Below, in pieces: positions 9,112-16,533 of a DNA stretch of 64,000 nt. The notes beneath the pieces were generated by a model. It made no database searches, had not been told where the DNA came from, and saw only the letters and a program-made list of their open reading frames with translations. The DNA is from Acidobacteriota bacterium (lineage in GTDB: Bacteria > Acidobacteriota > Thermoanaerobaculia > Gp7-AA8), in the NCBI GenBank assembly GCA_003223645.1, contig QHVT01000027.1, positions 21,245 to 85,244 on the forward strand. Reading direction: 5' to 3'. How positions within the stretch are numbered: position 1 is the stretch's first letter; every line of letters starts with the position of its first letter. Position numbers and translations under genes: made by a program.

Positions 9112-10374
9112 ATGTTTGCCCACGCCAACCTTCGCACCGAGGGCCTCGGCGGGCTCACCACGTTCGTCTCGATGGCGTACATCATCGTCGTCAATCCTGC
9201 GATCCTCGGCTTCGCCGGAATCCCGCACGGGCCGAGCACGGTCGCGACGATTCTCACCGCCGCGTTCGGAACGTTGCTGATGGGGCTGTACGCGAATCGC
9301 CCGATCGCGGTCGCGCCGTACATGGGCGAGAACGCCTTCATTGCATTCGGTCTCGCCGCGTTCGGCATCACGTGGCAGCAGCGGCTCGGCGCGGTGTTCG
9401 TGAGCGGCGTGATTTTTTTCATCATCACGATCCTCGGCATTCGCACGTGGCTCGCCGAGGCCGTGTCGCCGTCGATGAAGCACAGCTTCGCGGCAGGCAT
9501 CGGACTCTTTCTCACGTTCATCGGACTCTTCGAGAGCGGCATCGTGAAGAGCGCGCAGGCGGTGCCGGTGCAACTCGGCGACGTGCGCAGCGCGACGACA
9601 CTCCTCGCCGTCTTCGGATTCATCGTCATCGCCGCGCTGATGTATCGCCGCGTGCCCGGCGCGATTCTCATCGGCATCGTGATCACCGCGATCGCCGGCG
9701 TGTTGCTCGGCGTGGGCAAAGCGCCGAAAGCGATCGCGGCGCTGCCTTACGACCTCTCGCCGATCGCGCTCAAGCTCGACGTCGTTTCGATTCTGCGCGT
9801 GAGCTTCCTTCCGATTCTGCTCACGCTGTTTCTGATGTCGCTCCTCGACACCCTCGGCACGCTCGTCGCGCTCGACACGGTGACGGGCGGCAAAGGCGAC
9901 TTGAAGAAGCCGATGCTCGTCGACGCGCTCTCCTGCATGTTCAGCGGACTCGTTGGGACGTCGACGAGCGGCGCGTACATCGAATCTTCGACTGGCATTC
10001 GCGAAGGCGCGCGCACGGGACTCGCGTCGGTCGTGACCGCCGCGCTCTTCGCGCTCTCGCTCTTCTTCATTCCGCTCTTCGAACCGATGCAGTCGCTGCA
10101 GTACGCCTACGCGCCGGCGCTGATGATCGTCGGCATGCTGATGCTCAACGCGGTGACGAAGATCGACTTCGACGACCTGACCGAGCTCGTCCCCGCGTTC
10201 ACGACTGTCATCGTGATGGTGTTCACGTTCAACATCGCCAATGGACTCACCGCCGGCCTCGTGCTCTACCCGATCATGAAACTCCTCGCCGGCCGCGCGC
10301 GCGAGCTGCGTGCGGGCACGATCGTGCTCGCGGTGCTCTGCGCGGTGTATTACGTGTTCGGATTGCCGCACTAG
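9112..10374 (+). CDS. NCS2 family permease (AzgA-like purine/uracil transporter)
   Basis: About 420 residues. The ATG at 9112 is chosen because MFAHANLRTEGLGGLTTFVS aligns with the conserved family N-terminus (RTE..AGLTTF..MAYI); an in-frame ATG at 9043 would add 23 unlikely residues. Family motifs include MAYIIVVNPAIL, MGENAFIAFGL, the LDTLGTLVAL segment and SGAYIESSTGIREGARTGL. It has about 12 hydrophobic segments. It resembles the AzgA (hypoxanthine/guanine/adenine) branch of proton-coupled nucleobase importers; the substrate is inferred. A heptad-type inverted repeat follows the stop codon. Confidence 0.92.
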   Translation: MFAHANLRTEGLGGLTTFVSMAYIIVVNPAILGFAGIPHGPSTVATILTAAFGTLLMGLYANRPIAVAPYMGENAFIAFGLAAFGITWQQRLGAVFVSGVIFFIITILGIRTWLAEAVSPSMKHSFAAGIGLFLTFIGLFESGIVKSAQAVPVQLGDVRSATTLLAVFGFIVIAALMYRRVPGAILIGIVITAIAGVLLGVGKAPKAIAALPYDLSPIALKLDVVSILRVSFLPILLTLFLMSLLDTLGTLVALDTVTGGKGDLKKPMLVDALSCMFSGLVGTSTSGAYIESSTGIREGARTGLASVVTAALFALSLFFIPLFEPMQSLQYAYAPALMIVGMLMLNAVTKIDFDDLTELVPAFTTVIVMVFTFNIANGLTAGLVLYPIMKLLAGRARELRAGTIVLAVLCAVYYVFGLPH

Positions 10375-10395
10375 TGGAGCGGTGGCCTCGCACTT

Positions 10396-10473
10396 TTTAG
10401 GACGAATAGGACCGATAGGACTTATAGGACATCTAGGACGTGCTGTAAGTCCTATCGGTCTTATTCGTCTTAA
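10396..10473. repeat. Inverted repeat built from tandem AGGAC-type units
   Basis: The left arm (10396-10424) is a run of 7-9 nt units of the form (at)AGGAC(c/t/g). The right arm (10446-10473) is its reverse complement with two mismatches. Two further units (TATAGGAC, TCTAGGAC) sit in the loop. It lies between the permease and the next co-directional gene. It is one of seven loci of this style in the window. Confidence 0.85.
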
Positions 10474-10507
10474 GTCCACTGGCACCGCGCATGCTGGTTC
10501 GCAGAGC

Positions 10508-11713
10508 ATGCGCATCTGGCTCAGCGGCGCGCCCAACGCGATTCCGCTCCACGGACACGAAACCGTCCACGCCGCGATGGGATCGGATGCGGCGCTGCAC
10601 TTCGGTGCGGACGGTGTGCAATTCGCGATCGATGCGGCATGCGCTGCGAACGTGCAGCGCTTCGTTCTCGTGTCGGATGATTCCGACGCGGAAGAGCTCG
10701 TGCGCCGTTCGGACTTGCGATGGACGATCGTGCGGCCGTCGCTCGTCTACGGGCCGGGCGACGATGTCGTGACGCCGCTCATCAAACTGGTTCGAATGCT
10801 GCCGGTGGTTCCGCTCGTCGATGCCGATCGCGAGGTTCAGCCGATCTGGTTCGAAGATCTCGGACGCGTTCTCGCGTCGGTGATCGCGCGCAACGATCTC
10901 GACAAACAGGTCCTCGACGCGCGCGGACCGGAGATCACGACGATGCGCGATCTCTTTCAGCGCATCTGCACGATCACCGGCCGCTCGCCCGCTGCCGTTC
11001 CGTTTCCTCCGCTGCAGCCCGCGCGCGACGATGGCGAGCGCGCGACGAATACGATCGCGCTGCTGCACATCGACACAACGCCGCTCGATCGCGGACTGCG
11101 CGTCATCGCCGATTCGCTGGCCGAGGTGCTGCCGGATGAGGGAGTGGGCTCGCTGGAGCACAAGCGATACTGGGCGGACATCCACGGTTCGCGCGTTTCC
11201 GCGACGGCGCTGATGAAACTGTTTCGCGAGCGCGTGAACGACTTCATGCCGCTCGAATTCGCGGCCGAGCCGGGCGCGCCGGAGAAAGTCGAAGAAGGCG
11301 TGACGCTCACCGGCAAACTTCCGCTGCGCGGACACTTTCAGGTGCGCGTCGATCTCGTGGAGCCCACGCGTGTCGTCTTCGTGACCGTCGAGGGACATCC
11401 GCTCGCCGGCGTCCTCGAGTTCACGACGATGGAGATCGGCGATGCCGTCCGCTTCGCGATCGACAACTACAACCGCGCGTCCAACGTGTTCGATCTGATC
11501 GCCGTCCGCACGCTTGGCGGCGCGGCGCAGTCGAAGAACTGGCGGCATGTCGTCGAGCGCGCGATCGCCGCGAGCGGCGGCACGTCAGACGGCGTGCACG
11601 AGGAAAAAGAGATCCTGCGCGGCGGCAAGGCGGAGGAGTTGGAGCGGCGCGTGCGGAAAATCGTCCGCACGCATCACGATGCGTCAGCGTCCGAACGCGC
11701 GCCGCAGCGCTGA
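10508..11713 (+). CDS. SDR-like NAD(P)-binding protein with extra C-terminal domain
   Basis: About 401 residues from the ATG at 10508. Residues about 45-130 resemble atypical SDR/epimerase proteins: NVQRFVLVSDDSDAEELV, then WTIVRPSLVYGPGDD, then VQPIWFEDLGRVLA. The N-terminal Rossmann glycine motif GxxGxxG is absent; only GAPNAIPLHG stands there, and the first beta-alpha units look missing. Residues about 235-370 form a second domain (PLRGHFQVRVDLVEPTRVVF) reminiscent of DUF1990/DUF2867-type tails. NAD binding is therefore uncertain. The gene overlaps the convergent FAD oxidoreductase by 30 bp. Confidence 0.7.
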   Translation: MRIWLSGAPNAIPLHGHETVHAAMGSDAALHFGADGVQFAIDAACAANVQRFVLVSDDSDAEELVRRSDLRWTIVRPSLVYGPGDDVVTPLIKLVRMLPVVPLVDADREVQPIWFEDLGRVLASVIARNDLDKQVLDARGPEITTMRDLFQRICTITGRSPAAVPFPPLQPARDDGERATNTIALLHIDTTPLDRGLRVIADSLAEVLPDEGVGSLEHKRYWADIHGSRVSATALMKLFRERVNDFMPLEFAAEPGAPEKVEEGVTLTGKLPLRGHFQVRVDLVEPTRVVFVTVEGHPLAGVLEFTTMEIGDAVRFAIDNYNRASNVFDLIAVRTLGGAAQSKNWRHVVERAIAASGGTSDGVHEEKEILRGGKAEELERRVRKIVRTHHDASASERAPQR

Positions 11714-13108
11714 CCGCGCGGCCCAGTAGCCGCACATGCCATGCACGCCGCCGCCGGGGGGCGTGGAGCTCGAGCAGATGAAAATGCGTTTGTTCGGCGT
11801 CGCATATGGATCGCGCGACGGAAACGGACGCGCGAGAAACTGCTGCATCGTGTTCGCGCCGCCGGCGATGTCGCCGCCGACGACGTTGGGGTTGTACTCC
11901 TCGTATTGCGCGGTGTTCCTCGTGTGCCGCGCGAGAATGCGATCGCGGAAGCCGGGAGCGAAGCGCTCGATCTGCCGCTCGATGCGCTCGGTCATATCCT
12001 CGGTCGATCCATTCGGCACGTGACAGTAACCCCACCCCGTGTGCTTGCCCGCCGGCGCGCGCGTCGCATCGAACACGCTCTGCTGCGCGACGAGAATGAA
12101 CGGCTTCTCCGCGGTGCGTCCGTTGAACATCGCATGCTCGCTCTCCACGATCTCGTCGAGCGTGCCGCCGACGTGCACCGTCGCCGACTTTGCGCACTCC
12201 GCGGCCTTCCACGGAATCGGACCGTCGAGCGCCCAGTCGACTTTGAACACGCCCGGTCCGTAGCGAAACTTGCGCAGCTTGCGGACATAGCGCGAGGACA
12301 ACTCATCGCCGGCAATGTCCGCGAGCTGACGCGGAGTGACGTCGAAGAGGACGGCGCGCGATTGCGGGAGATCGCGCATCGATTGCACGCGACGATTCGT
12401 CTCGAACGTGCAGCCGAGGGAGCGGAGATAACTCGCCATCGCATCGATGATCGACTGCGATCCGCCTTTCGCGGCCGGCCAGCCGGTCGCGTGACCGGCG
12501 AGCATGAGCGCGAGTGCGAACGACGTCGAGCCGGCATGCGTCAGCGGAAGAATCGAATGCGCGGCGGAGCCCGCGAACAATGCGCGCGCTTTTTCCGTGC
12601 GAAACCGCTTCGCGATGCGCGTCGCGGGCTGCAGTCCGACGAGACCAAAACGCGCCATGAGCAATGGATGATGCGGAATGAGGCGGATGGGCCGGAGGAT
12701 CTCGTCGTACAACTCCAGCGCGTGCTTCGCGAGAGTGGACATCAGTCTTCGATACGCGTTTGCGTCTTCGCCGAGATGTTCGGCCGTCGCGTCGACGGAT
12801 TGCTCGAGAATCGCGACCGTGCCGTCGTCGAGCGGATGCGCGATCGCGGCCGGCGAGTAGGCCCACTCCAACCCGTGTTCGGCGAGCGGCAGTGTCTTGA
12901 GAAACGGCGACACCACGCTCATCGGATGGATCGCCGAGCAGACGTCGTGGCGGAAGCCGGGAAGGGTCAGCTCCGCGGTCCGCGCGCCGCCCCCCAGCGT
13001 CTCCTTAGCCTCATAGACAGAGACATTTAGGCCGGCGCGCGCGAGCACGATGGCGGCCGTGAGACCGTTCGGGCCGGAGCCGACGATGACTGCATCGGGA
13101 GGTGTCAT
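11684..13108 (-). CDS. FAD-dependent oxidoreductase, phytoene-desaturase-like
   Basis: This 474-residue protein opens with AVIVGSGPNGLTAAIVLARA, a dinucleotide-binding GxGxxG motif. It continues with YEAKETLGGGARTAELTLPG, typical of the phytoene-desaturase/PYROXD2-like amine-oxidase superfamily. The C-terminus carries the second FAD-contacting segment FICSSSTPPGGGVHGMCGYW. No transmembrane helix is seen. The substrate is unknown, and the absence of crt genes nearby argues against a simple carotenoid role. A strong hairpin lies 12 nt upstream of its ATG. Confidence 0.9.
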   Translation of the reverse strand: MTPPDAVIVGSGPNGLTAAIVLARAGLNVSVYEAKETLGGGARTAELTLPGFRHDVCSAIHPMSVVSPFLKTLPLAEHGLEWAYSPAAIAHPLDDGTVAILEQSVDATAEHLGEDANAYRRLMSTLAKHALELYDEILRPIRLIPHHPLLMARFGLVGLQPATRIAKRFRTEKARALFAGSAAHSILPLTHAGSTSFALALMLAGHATGWPAAKGGSQSIIDAMASYLRSLGCTFETNRRVQSMRDLPQSRAVLFDVTPRQLADIAGDELSSRYVRKLRKFRYGPGVFKVDWALDGPIPWKAAECAKSATVHVGGTLDEIVESEHAMFNGRTAEKPFILVAQQSVFDATRAPAGKHTGWGYCHVPNGSTEDMTERIERQIERFAPGFRDRILARHTRNTAQYEEYNPNVVGGDIAGGANTMQQFLARPFPSRDPYATPNKRIFICSSSTPPGGGVHGMCGYWAARSALRRAFGR

Positions 13109-13120
13109 GGGATCAGAGTG

Positions 13121-13157
13121 TCCCTACCCCGAAATTTTTTTTAACTTCGGGGTAGGG
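13121..13157. promoter_or_regulatory. Perfect 13-bp inverted repeat between divergent genes
   Basis: The arms TCCCTACCCCGAA (13121-13133) and TTCGGGGTAGGGA (13145-13157) flank an A/T loop of 11 nt. It lies between the FAD oxidoreductase and the small plus-strand RHH-like gene. It could be an operator or an RNA hairpin in the oxidoreductase leader, where the 3' arm GGGGTAGGGA would be the only purine-rich stretch near the start codon. Confidence 0.6.
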
Positions 13158-13198
13158 ATTTGCCTGGCTGAAGACTCTCCTAGCCTGGAGCTGTCTAC

Positions 13199-13594
13199 AT
13201 GCACCTGATGCCATCGATCCGCGAAGGATGCACAAGCAGCGAGCTGGAAACGCTGGTTCTCTCTGACGAGCACCTCGATTACCTCGGCCAGATCGCCCGG
13301 GAAATGAATCCCGATATGCCGGAGTCATTCGGCCTGCCGCACTTGATCCGCACGATCATCGATCGTGTGGAACAGAGTGGCATCGACCTCACTGACGCCT
13401 GCAGTGAAGAAGACATTGCCCGGTTGGCCGCGAAAAAACTTCGCGGTCGAGGAGACCGTCGTCGAGCTCCGCGTTCTAACGCGCGGCTTTTTTCTTCGGC
13501 GACCCGGTCAGCAGTTCGACAATCCCATCGATCGAGTCTGCCTGGGACAGGTCGGTTCCGCTCTGGAACGACGCCTCGATCAGGCCGCGGATGA
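13199..13594 (+). CDS. Small ribbon-helix-helix-like protein, paralogue of the convergent gene
   Basis: The frame encodes 131 residues from the ATG at 13199, with GGAG 9 nt before it. The first ~85 residues look real: LVLSDEHLDYLGQIAREM, then PHLIRTIIDRVEQSGIDLTD and SEEDIARLAAKKLRG. They align with the protein encoded on the opposite strand at 13476-13751. The remaining residues are basic and low quality and overlap that gene, so the natural end may be earlier (frameshift or decayed stop). The pattern of a short strand followed by an IIRxxI helix suggests a ribbon-helix-helix DNA-binding fold, as in antitoxins. The function is inferred. Confidence 0.6.
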   Translation: MHLMPSIREGCTSSELETLVLSDEHLDYLGQIAREMNPDMPESFGLPHLIRTIIDRVEQSGIDLTDACSEEDIARLAAKKLRGRGDRRRAPRSNARLFSSATRSAVRQSHRSSLPGTGRFRSGTTPRSGRG

Positions 13595-13751
13595 TCTCCG
13601 CGCGGCTGATCGCCTTGCCATGTTTCAGACGGATGTCGATGGCGAGCCGGTCGAGATAGGCCACATGACGGTCAAGCAGGACGACCGTAATTTTGGCCCA
13701 GGGCTCGGTGTGGACAATAGGACGACCTCGATTGCTCTTTGCAGGACTCAC
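13476..13751 (-). CDS. Small ribbon-helix-helix-like DNA-binding protein
   Basis: 91 residues from a GTG at 13751, with GAGGAG 7 nt upstream. The protein opens SPAKSNRGRPIVHTEPWAK (basic arm). It continues ITVVLLDRHVAYLDRLAID and ISRAEIIRGLIEASFQSGTD, a beta strand followed by two helices as in RHH regulators, and ends in SPKKKAAR. It shares the VLxDxHxxYL, IIRxxI and SGxDLxxAxS positions with the convergent gene at 13199. No toxin gene adjoins it. Its leader (13752-14095) is rich in potential RNA structure. Confidence 0.72.
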   Translation of the reverse strand: MSPAKSNRGRPIVHTEPWAKITVVLLDRHVAYLDRLAIDIRLKHGKAISRAEIIRGLIEASFQSGTDLSQADSIDGIVELLTGSPKKKAAR

Positions 13752-14095
13752 TCGGAAGCTCCTCGTGGTGGTTTAGTGACCGGAGTCTGGTGCAGTGTAC
13801 TGCCTTCTCCGGTCGAAGTCTATCTTTCCGTACCTACCTAAAGCCATCCGATAGCGCGGATGGTTTTCGGGGGCACTACCTCTTGCTGCCTATGGGCGCT
13901 GAGCTACCGGACCTTTGGGGACAGCCAGCTGCACTTTGGACGGACGTGCGGCTGTCTGCGGCAACATATTACCCGCTATCCACCCGTTCGCAACCGGTTA
14001 CATTGCGAAATTGTTTAGGTCGTGCCCTAACGACAGATTTTTCACGCGGGGCGAACGCGCGCGTGATGGTCGACTTGTGGAGCGGCGGCGACGAA
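13752..14095 (-). other. Structured non-coding leader/intergenic region
   Basis: 344 bp with no credible gene, lying between the histidine kinase stop and the minus-strand RHH start. It contains several hairpins. GACCGGAG (13778-13785) pairs with CTCCGGTC (13807-13814) around an inner GCAGT/ACTGC stem. CCATCCG (13844-13850) pairs with CGGATGG (13857-13863). GACAGCC/GGCTGTC arms with an inner GCAC/GTGC stem lie at about 13920-13957. CGCAA/TTGCG arms lie at about 13989-14007. I could not match it to a riboswitch class. A GTAGCTCAG stretch recalls a tRNA D-arm, but no T-arm is present. Confidence 0.55.
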
Positions 14096-15631
14096 TCACG
14101 CTTTCGGCAATCGCACCGTGAACACCGCTCCCCGCTCTGCGTTCGTCACCACCACCGTTCCGCCGTAGGCGTCGACGATCGATGACACGATCGCGAGTCC
14201 GAGGCCGGTGTGGCCGGGCTCGTGGCGCGCGGCGTCGGGGCGGTGCGTGAAGAAGCGGTCGAAGATGCGCGAGAGGTTGGCCTCGGGGATTCCCGGTCCC
14301 TGATCGGCGATGCGCGCGGCGACGACGGCGCCTTCGGCGGCAACGCGGACGGAGACGGCGCTCCCCGGCGGCGTGAAGCTCGATGCATTGTCGAGGATGT
14401 TCTCGAACACCTGAATCAACCGATCCTCGGATGCCCGGACGATCAACGGGCCGTCGCCGAGCTCGATGTCGAAGCGGATGCGCGTGCCTTCGCGGAGGCG
14501 GAAGCCATCGACGATCTTCGACATCAAAGCGCCGAGGTCGAGCGCGCGCGGCTGCTCGCGCACGAGACTCGCGTCAATGGTCGAGATCTCGCGGATGCCG
14601 GACAAGAGGCGCTCCATGCGCGCGACTTCCTGCTCGATCACGTGCTGGAAGCGGCGGCGGTCGGCGGGATCGCTGACGTCGTGGAGCATCTCCGTCGCGT
14701 TGCGGATCGAGGCGAGCGGATTTTTCACTTCGTGCACGACGTCGGCGGTAAAGGTCTCGACGAACGCGACGTGCGCGTCGAGGCGGCGCATGATGCGCTC
14801 CAGCGCGCGCGAGAGCTCGCCGATCTCGTCGAGCCGCTTCGAGCCCATGAAGTGCGCGCGGATCCGTCCGCGGCGATCGAGCACCGCGCGCGCGTCGACG
14901 CGCAGACGCCGGATGGGCCGCACGATGGTGATCGAGAAGAAGATGCTGACGAGGATCGCGACGAGGATCGACGCGATGAAGATGCGCATCACGCGGAGGC
15001 GAATGACGTAGAAGTCCTGCAGGATCGAGTACGTGCTCTTCGACGCGACGACAGCGCCGATCGTCCAGCCGCCGACGACGACCGGCACCATGTGATACAG
15101 CGTCACGGAGCGCTGCTTGCCGGCGGTGATTTTTTTCTCGAAGGCCTCGCGCCCGCGCAGCACCGCGCCGATCTCCGGTCCCTCGAGCCGCGTCGCGTTC
15201 GCGTAGTAGTCGAACTCCACCTGCTCCGGCGGCATGAGCAGCCGCTTGAGCGGGCGAATCACGTATGCGCCGACGCGATACAACACGTTCTGCCGGTCCG
15301 TGCGCGGCGGCCGCTGCGGCACCGGCGCGATGACGTCGTGCGAGTCGCCGACGACGCGGCCGCGCGAGTCGATGAGACGCACGCGCATGTCCTCGATCTT
15401 CGAGCGATGAATCACGTCCTCGAACGCATCCGGATCGAGCGTCCCCTCGCGCGCGATCGCGGCCGCGATCAGACGCGCGCGATGCGTGAGATCACGCGTC
15501 TCCGCGGTCTCGAGCCGCTGCTCGTACTGACCGAGGAACAACACGCCGGCGATCGGAAAAAAGACGAGGATGAGATTGAACGCCAGGAGGCGGAACGTCA
15601 GGCGCGTGAAGGGGCGGAGGAGGCGCTTCAT
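14096..15631 (-). CDS. Sensor histidine kinase (ChvG/ExoS-like architecture)
   Basis: This 511-residue protein has two transmembrane helices (about residues 14-34 and 215-240) bracketing a periplasmic sensor region. A HAMP linker (about 240-290) follows, then a HisKA domain with ADVVHEVKNPLASIR, where the His is the phospho-acceptor. The HATPase_c domain has ENILDNA (N box), ADQGPGIPE (G1) and GHTGLGLAIV (G2). The layout resembles ChvG/ExoS-type envelope-stress kinases. It lies downstream of the OmpR-type regulator gene, separated by a 39-nt-arm inverted repeat, so expression of the pair may be uncoupled. The signal is unknown. Confidence 0.93.
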   Translation of the reverse strand: MKRLLRPFTRLTFRLLAFNLILVFFPIAGVLFLGQYEQRLETAETRDLTHRARLIAAAIAREGTLDPDAFEDVIHRSKIEDMRVRLIDSRGRVVGDSHDVIAPVPQRPPRTDRQNVLYRVGAYVIRPLKRLLMPPEQVEFDYYANATRLEGPEIGAVLRGREAFEKKITAGKQRSVTLYHMVPVVVGGWTIGAVVASKSTYSILQDFYVIRLRVMRIFIASILVAILVSIFFSITIVRPIRRLRVDARAVLDRRGRIRAHFMGSKRLDEIGELSRALERIMRRLDAHVAFVETFTADVVHEVKNPLASIRNATEMLHDVSDPADRRRFQHVIEQEVARMERLLSGIREISTIDASLVREQPRALDLGALMSKIVDGFRLREGTRIRFDIELGDGPLIVRASEDRLIQVFENILDNASSFTPPGSAVSVRVAAEGAVVAARIADQGPGIPEANLSRIFDRFFTHRPDAARHEPGHTGLGLAIVSSIVDAYGGTVVVTNAERGAVFTVRLPKA

Positions 15632-15639
15632 CCTGCGGA

Positions 15640-15737
15640 TGAAGGCAGAAGGCAGAAGGCAGAAAGCAGAAGTAAGAACTGCAAGACGCCACGTTCACTT
15701 CTTACTTCTGCTTTCTGCCTTCTGCCTTCTGCCTTCA
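15640..15737. repeat. Long perfect inverted repeat of GGCAGAA heptads
   Basis: Arms 15640-15678 and 15699-15737 are perfect 39-nt reverse complements around a 20-nt loop. Each arm consists of tandem heptads related to GGCAGAA. The right arm overlaps the stop codon of the response regulator. In RNA it would form one of the most stable hairpins in the window, between two co-directional genes of a two-component system. Confidence 0.92.
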
Positions 15738-16442
15738 TTCTTTCCACCGGTACCCCAACCCATACACAGTCTCAATCCGCTCGAACGTCGCATCCGCCTC
15801 TTCGAACTTTCGCCGTACGCGTTTGATGTGACTGTCGATCGTCCGATCGCTCACGTACACGTCGTGCGGGTATCCCTCCTGATGCAATTGCTTGCGCGTT
15901 TTCACGTGGCCGGGGTAGCGCACGAGCGCGTGCAACATCATGAATTCGGTGACGGTGAGATTGAGGTTCGCGCCTTTCCAGCGGACGGTGTAGCGCTGGA
16001 GGTCGAGCTCGAGGTCGCCGTGGCGGACGGGCACGTCGCCGGTGGGGCGCGACGTACTTTGGTCGATGGCCGAGCGGCGGAAGAGGACTTTCACGCGCGC
16101 GAGGAGCTCGCGCATCGAGAAGGGCTTGCAGAGGTAATCGTCGGCACCGATCTCGAGGCCGAGGACGCGGTCGAGCTCTTCGTCGCGCGACGTGAGAAAG
16201 ATGATGGGAAGCGTCTCGGAGACACCGCGAACCTTGCGGCACAACTCGAGGCCGTCCATCTCCGGCATCACGATGTCGAGGATCACGAGGCCGGGAAGCT
16301 TCTGCTGAAACGCGCGCCACGCCTCGAGTCCCGTCGCGTACAGCTCGACGGGAAATCCCTCGCGGCGCAGCGCGAAGGCAACGGTCTCGCGGATGTTCTC
16401 TTCATCGTCGACGACGGCGACGACGCTATTGGCCGGGCGCAT
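15735..16442 (-). CDS. OmpR/PhoB-family response regulator
   Basis: This 235-residue protein has a receiver domain with VVDDEENIRE (acidic pocket), VILDIVMPEMDG (phospho-acceptor Asp about residue 56), FLTSRDEE and DDYLCKPFS (conserved Lys). A C-terminal winged helix contains LTVTEFMMLHALVRYPG and the end VYGLGYRWKE, typical of Trans_reg_C. It is probably phosphorylated by the adjacent histidine kinase and binds DNA; its targets are unknown. It starts at an ATG at 16442. A second inverted repeat lies immediately upstream. Confidence 0.95.
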   Translation of the reverse strand: MRPANSVVAVVDDEENIRETVAFALRREGFPVELYATGLEAWRAFQQKLPGLVILDIVMPEMDGLELCRKVRGVSETLPIIFLTSRDEELDRVLGLEIGADDYLCKPFSMRELLARVKVLFRRSAIDQSTSRPTGDVPVRHGDLELDLQRYTVRWKGANLNLTVTEFMMLHALVRYPGHVKTRKQLHQEGYPHDVYVSDRTIDSHIKRVRRKFEEADATFERIETVYGLGYRWKE

Positions 16443-16457
16443 TCGAGGATTCTAGTC

Positions 16458-16533
16458 GGTTGCGCGGTTACGCGGTCGCGTAGTCAGGCGGCAGAAGCAG
16501 AACACCGCCGAGCGACCGCGTGACTGCGCAACC
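16458..16533. repeat. Inverted repeat built from GCGGTTGC-type units
   Basis: The left part (16458-16479) and the reverse complement of the right part (to 16533) match at 20 of 22 bases, starting GGTTGCGC and ending CGCGGTCGC. Additional CGG/CCG pairing extends the stem. The right end overlaps the stop codon of the DUF255 gene. A closely related direct run lies inside the pentaheme cytochrome gene at 25067-25113. Confidence 0.8.

Noticed and set aside
13895..13920. GTAGCTCAG stretch like a tRNA D-arm
   Set aside because: No anticodon stem, T-arm (GGTTCGA) or matching acceptor stem was found around it.
13739..14185. 148-residue plus-strand frame in the RHH leader
   Set aside because: No ribosome site, no domain, and it overlaps the histidine kinase end; the region is better explained as structured non-coding DNA.
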